From: Neisseria arctica
Lineage (GTDB): Bacteria; Pseudomonadota; Gammaproteobacteria; Burkholderiales; Neisseriaceae
Assembly: GCF_022870905.1 (NCBI RefSeq)
Contig: NZ_CP091510.1
Coordinates: forward strand, 248,001 to 312,000
Direction: 5' to 3'
Length of the DNA: 64,000 nt
Shown here: in pieces, positions 61,915-64,000 of the stretch
Layout of the letters: the number at the start of each line of letters is the position of its first letter
Position numbering within the stretch: position 1 is the stretch's first letter
Notes under the pieces: generated by a model
Told to the model about the DNA's origin: nothing
Databases searched by the model: none
The model's input: only the letters and a program-made list of their open reading frames with translations
Position numbers and translations under genes: made by a program

Positions 61915-62241
61915 ATGGCAGATAAATTACAGCAAGTGTTTGCGCCGGTTTTATATGTCGTGATTTTCTTTCTCGGATTTCTCACTGCTGCCGTATGGTT
62001 TAATCCGAACGGCTATCCGGCCGATTTTGCTACCGTACTTACAGCGGTGGCGGCTTTGGCAATGGTCTTTTTGGGCTATTTGTTTTGCCGTTTTTCACTG
62101 ATGAGACGTCAAAAGGAAAGCGAACGTTTGGCCTTGTTGCAGCATGAGAATATCCGCCCCGTATTGCAGCCGGCTGCCGATGCGCCGCACTTAATCGATA
62201 TCGCTATCCAGCCACGGAAAGGGAGCGGCTTATGCCGTTAA
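61915..62241 (+). CDS. Small hypothetical membrane protein
   Basis: A 108-residue protein with two membrane helices: APVLYVVIFFLGFLTAAVWF (residues 10-29) and FATVLTAVAALAMVFLGYLF (about 38-57), then a charged tail (CRFSLMRRQKESERLALLQHEN). AAGGGATAA precedes the ATG at 61915. No known family. It is 60 bases after pyrI and the last gene before base composition changes; the frame ends in normal Neisseria-like sequence at 62241, so the C-terminus may have been altered by the junction with the AT-rich segment. Confidence 0.7.
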   Translation: MADKLQQVFAPVLYVVIFFLGFLTAAVWFNPNGYPADFATVLTAVAALAMVFLGYLFCRFSLMRRQKESERLALLQHENIRPVLQPAADAPHLIDIAIQPRKGSGLCR

Positions 62242-62706
62242 ACTGAGCATAGAAAGTGAGATTCTTGATTTGGTCGAATTTGATTTAGAGAGTAAATATA
62301 GTGAGAGTGTTGATTGTATTTTTGTTTTTTGTCAGAGTGAAAGTTAAATTGATGAATTGGAAATAAAGATTCCAAAAGAAAAAATTATTGCTTTTAAATT
62401 AGATGATTAATCAATACCGCAATGTGCTGAAATAATAAATACTATGCTGGAGTTAATTTTAGAGCAAGGAATAATTAATGTGGATTTTGCAGATATTAGT
62501 AGTATGTTTTTAGGCAGAAAGTGGATCAAATATTACCGTTTTTCTATTAAAAAAGATTGGATTTTAATTTTCCTAATGATGCTTGGTTAAAGTCCAACAA
62601 AGAAATTATTCTAGTTAATTTTTCTTCAGCTAATGATTTAGAATTTCCATATGGATCTGATATAGTTATGGAGTATATTGAAGAGCGTTTAGGGGTGAAA
62701 CACTAA
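62222..62706 (+). pseudogene. Decayed gene, FtsZ C-terminal-like
   Basis: A continuous reading of about 160 residues is broken by two in-frame TAA codons (62345-62347, 62408-62410) and one frameshift near 62555. Fragments read AVKLSIESEILDLVEFD, IDELEIKIPKEKIIAFKLDD, and MLELILEQGIINVDFADISS; after the shift NKEIILVNFSSANDLEF and SDIVMEYIEERLGVKH. The GIINVDFADI block resembles the start of the FtsZ C-terminal domain (LINVDFADVRTVM) and the ILVNFSSANDLEF part resembles its LVNITAGFDL strand. No GTPase domain is present, so an FtsZ-fragment-like protein is meant, not FtsZ itself. The similarity is from memory and short. AT-rich and DUS-free, probably acquired. Confidence 0.55.
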
Positions 62707-62822
62707 ATATAGGTTTAGGGAGGTCCATAAGCGTGAATAGAGACTTAGGCGAAGAGGTTATTATTAGTATTTTTGCTTATTAAGCTATTTAATATGACCT
62801 ATTTTAATAAAATTGTGTATAT

Positions 62823-63569
62823 ATGTATAGTATTACCTTTACCCAAATGGCGTGTCCTAATAGACGAAATCAAGATGCCTTATTTAATGGCGTTGAAACA
62901 TATCAATTTAAAAATAAAAAAGTTGAAGATTTTCAATTAAATCAAGATGGTTTTATTTTAGGAGTAATGGATGGTGTTTCAAGCAGCCCACAAGGGTACT
63001 TGGCAAGTTATTTCTGGGCAGAGCAATTAAAAACAAGTCAAGAATTATCAAAATCATGGCTAAAAGAGACACACTCACAATTTTGTGATCTCTTTGTTCG
63101 GTCAGCTTATGGAGCAAGTACAACATTTGTTGCTTGTCAGGTTTTTTCTTCAGGAAAAACAGTGATTTTAAATGTTGGAGATAGCCGAGCGTATAAAATT
63201 ACTGAAGCAGGATACTGGCAACAATTAAGTTATGATCATATTTTATTAAACGAATTAGTTGAGTCTGAAAATTGTGAATCGAAAGACTATGCTGGTATGT
63301 ATTATGGTTTAACAGATTGTTTAATCGCTGATTATGCTGAAAATGATTTTAATATATTTCAAACCGAGACAGTTCTAAAATCAGGGGAAACCTTATTACT
63401 GTGTTCTGATGGGTTAACAAATTATATTTCAGCCGAAAAGCGAGAAGCGATTTGGAGGAAGTATTCAACACATACTGAGCGGTTATTTGCATTGAAATGT
63501 GAAGTTAAGAGAGAGGCGTTTAGAGATGATTTCTCTGTTGTAACCTGTCAAAAGCTAGATGAATGTTGA
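62823..63569 (+). CDS. PP2C-family serine/threonine phosphatase
   Basis: A 248-residue cytoplasmic phosphatase. PPM motifs in order: CPNRRNQDALF (the first Asp motif), LGVMDGVSSSPQG (metal-binding DG, where many have DGxGG), GASTTFVACQV, VILNVGDSRAYKI, LLLCSDGLTNYI (SDG) and RDDFSVVTC near the end, which carries the last metal Asp. All metal-coordinating acidic positions appear present, so it should be active. AT-rich, no DUS, no good ribosome site before the ATG at 62823. The next gene starts 20 bases after its stop, implying an operon. Its protein partner or kinase is not in the window. Confidence 0.85.
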   Translation: MYSITFTQMACPNRRNQDALFNGVETYQFKNKKVEDFQLNQDGFILGVMDGVSSSPQGYLASYFWAEQLKTSQELSKSWLKETHSQFCDLFVRSAYGASTTFVACQVFSSGKTVILNVGDSRAYKITEAGYWQQLSYDHILLNELVESENCESKDYAGMYYGLTDCLIADYAENDFNIFQTETVLKSGETLLLCSDGLTNYISAEKREAIWRKYSTHTERLFALKCEVKREAFRDDFSVVTCQKLDEC

Positions 63570-63588
63570 AATAATTTTAAGGAGTAAA

Positions 63589-64000
63589 ATGGAGTCTTTA
63601 AATCAAGAACTTGCGAAAGAGTACCTTAGAATTTTAAAAGAATTTGAAAGTGAAAATACAGAATTTTTAAAAAATACTGAAAATTATTTCAGTCAAGTTC
63701 ATTTAGGATTTGTCCCTGATGGATTTAGAAAAGAAAATTTTAATGTCTTGATTCTTGGGCGTGAAACGCGTGGATGGGATGGCTTGGAAGGTGACTATAA
63801 TGAAAAATACATAGAGAATTCGATGGAAAAATCCAAATCATGGTCGGAGAAAATGTATGCAGAAAAAATATTGAATAAAAAAACTGGGAAAGGTTGTTCT
63901 TTTTTTAGATTTTTTAGCAATGTGGCAAAAAATATTGGTAGAGAAAAAGTTCTTTGGGGTAACCTTTATGCTTTCTCATATAAAAAAAGTCATCCGAAAG
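63589..64000 (+). CDS. Unrecognised protein, 5' part only
   Basis: About 137 residues before the window ends; AAGGAG lies 4 bases before the ATG. Starts MESLNQELAKEYLRILKEFE; then FNVLILGRETRGWDGLEGDY and, near the end, KVLWGNLYAFSYKKSHPK. The VLILGRETRGW and WGNLYAFSY segments vaguely resemble the first and middle motifs of uracil-DNA-glycosylase-like proteins, but this is a weak impression and no residue is decisive. It is in an operon with the PP2C phosphatase, AT-rich and DUS-free. The end lies outside the window. Confidence 0.6.
   Translation, partial: MESLNQELAKEYLRILKEFESENTEFLKNTENYFSQVHLGFVPDGFRKENFNVLILGRETRGWDGLEGDYNEKYIENSMEKSKSWSEKMYAEKILNKKTGKGCSFFRFFSNVAKNIGREKVLWGNLYAFSYKKSHPK

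Noticed and set aside
1..64000. CRISPR array, tRNA or rRNA genes, insertion sequence, prophage
   Set aside because: No spaced direct repeats, cloverleaf, transposase or phage structural gene was recognised. The many short repeats are all uptake sequences.

Overview
The window is a chromosomal segment of a Neisseria species (Betaproteobacteria, Neisseriaceae). The main evidence is the neisserial DNA uptake sequence, core GCCGTCTGAA. It occurs dozens of times, mostly in the AGGCCGTCTGAA form, often as inverted pairs that make terminators, and sometimes inside reading frames. Gene families agree: a MarR regulator nearly identical to what I remember of meningococcal NadR/FarR, PilS/PilR, system II cytochrome c biogenesis, and an ExbBD/TonB locus. 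The AGGCCGTCTGAA dialect, an isocitrate lyase and a pga operon argue against N. meningitidis or N. gonorrhoeae and for a commensal or animal-associated species. I cannot name the species.

Layout. 1-26.7 kb is almost entirely minus strand: valS (cut by the window edge), a small XRE regulator next to an AT-rich gap, then map, trpC, a TRIC-type channel, dxs, rlmH, rsfS, nadD, a beta-carbonic anhydrase, a flavin reductase with the NadR/FarR-like regulator, a Nudix hydrolase, rsmJ, pilR-pilS, parC, an acetyltransferase, an isochorismatase-like hydrolase, argJ, a DUF924 protein, aceA, an lpxL-type acyltransferase and engB. One plus-strand MliC/ACP-like lipoprotein lies at 6.8 kb. 26.8-37 kb is plus strand: cytochrome c4, resB, ccsA, a TerC-CBS membrane protein behind a possible attenuated leader, a lipoprotein, and a BCCT transporter coupled to a 44-residue membrane peptide and a choline/carnitine acyltransferase. 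37-41 kb is mixed: a glycine-zipper lipoprotein, a CopD-like protein, an MmyB-type regulator, lrgA-lrgB and an NlpC/P60 peptidase. 41.5-48 kb carries ubiB, ppk and tonB-exbB-exbD. 48-50 kb has moaC-moeB-dtd on the minus strand.

From 50.3 kb, pgaABCD forms a complete poly-N-acetylglucosamine biofilm operon. A cold-shock gene, darP, pmbA, a DOPA-dioxygenase-like gene and pyrB-pyrI follow. The pyrBI leader has the architecture of UTP-sensitive attenuation: a leader peptide, a pause hairpin plus U-rich stretch, and an intrinsic terminator.

The last 1.8 kb (about 62.2-64 kb) changes character. It is strongly AT-rich and lacks the uptake sequence. It holds a decayed gene whose fragments resemble the FtsZ C-terminal domain, then a PP2C-type phosphatase closely followed by an unrecognised gene that runs off the window. 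This is the most likely place for an undescribed accessory or defence system, but only its edge is visible. A weaker accessory signature is the AT-rich stretch at 0.92-1.8 kb with short coding remnants.

I saw no tRNA, rRNA, CRISPR array, insertion sequence or prophage. All identifications come from reading motifs and from memory of the families; no search was run.
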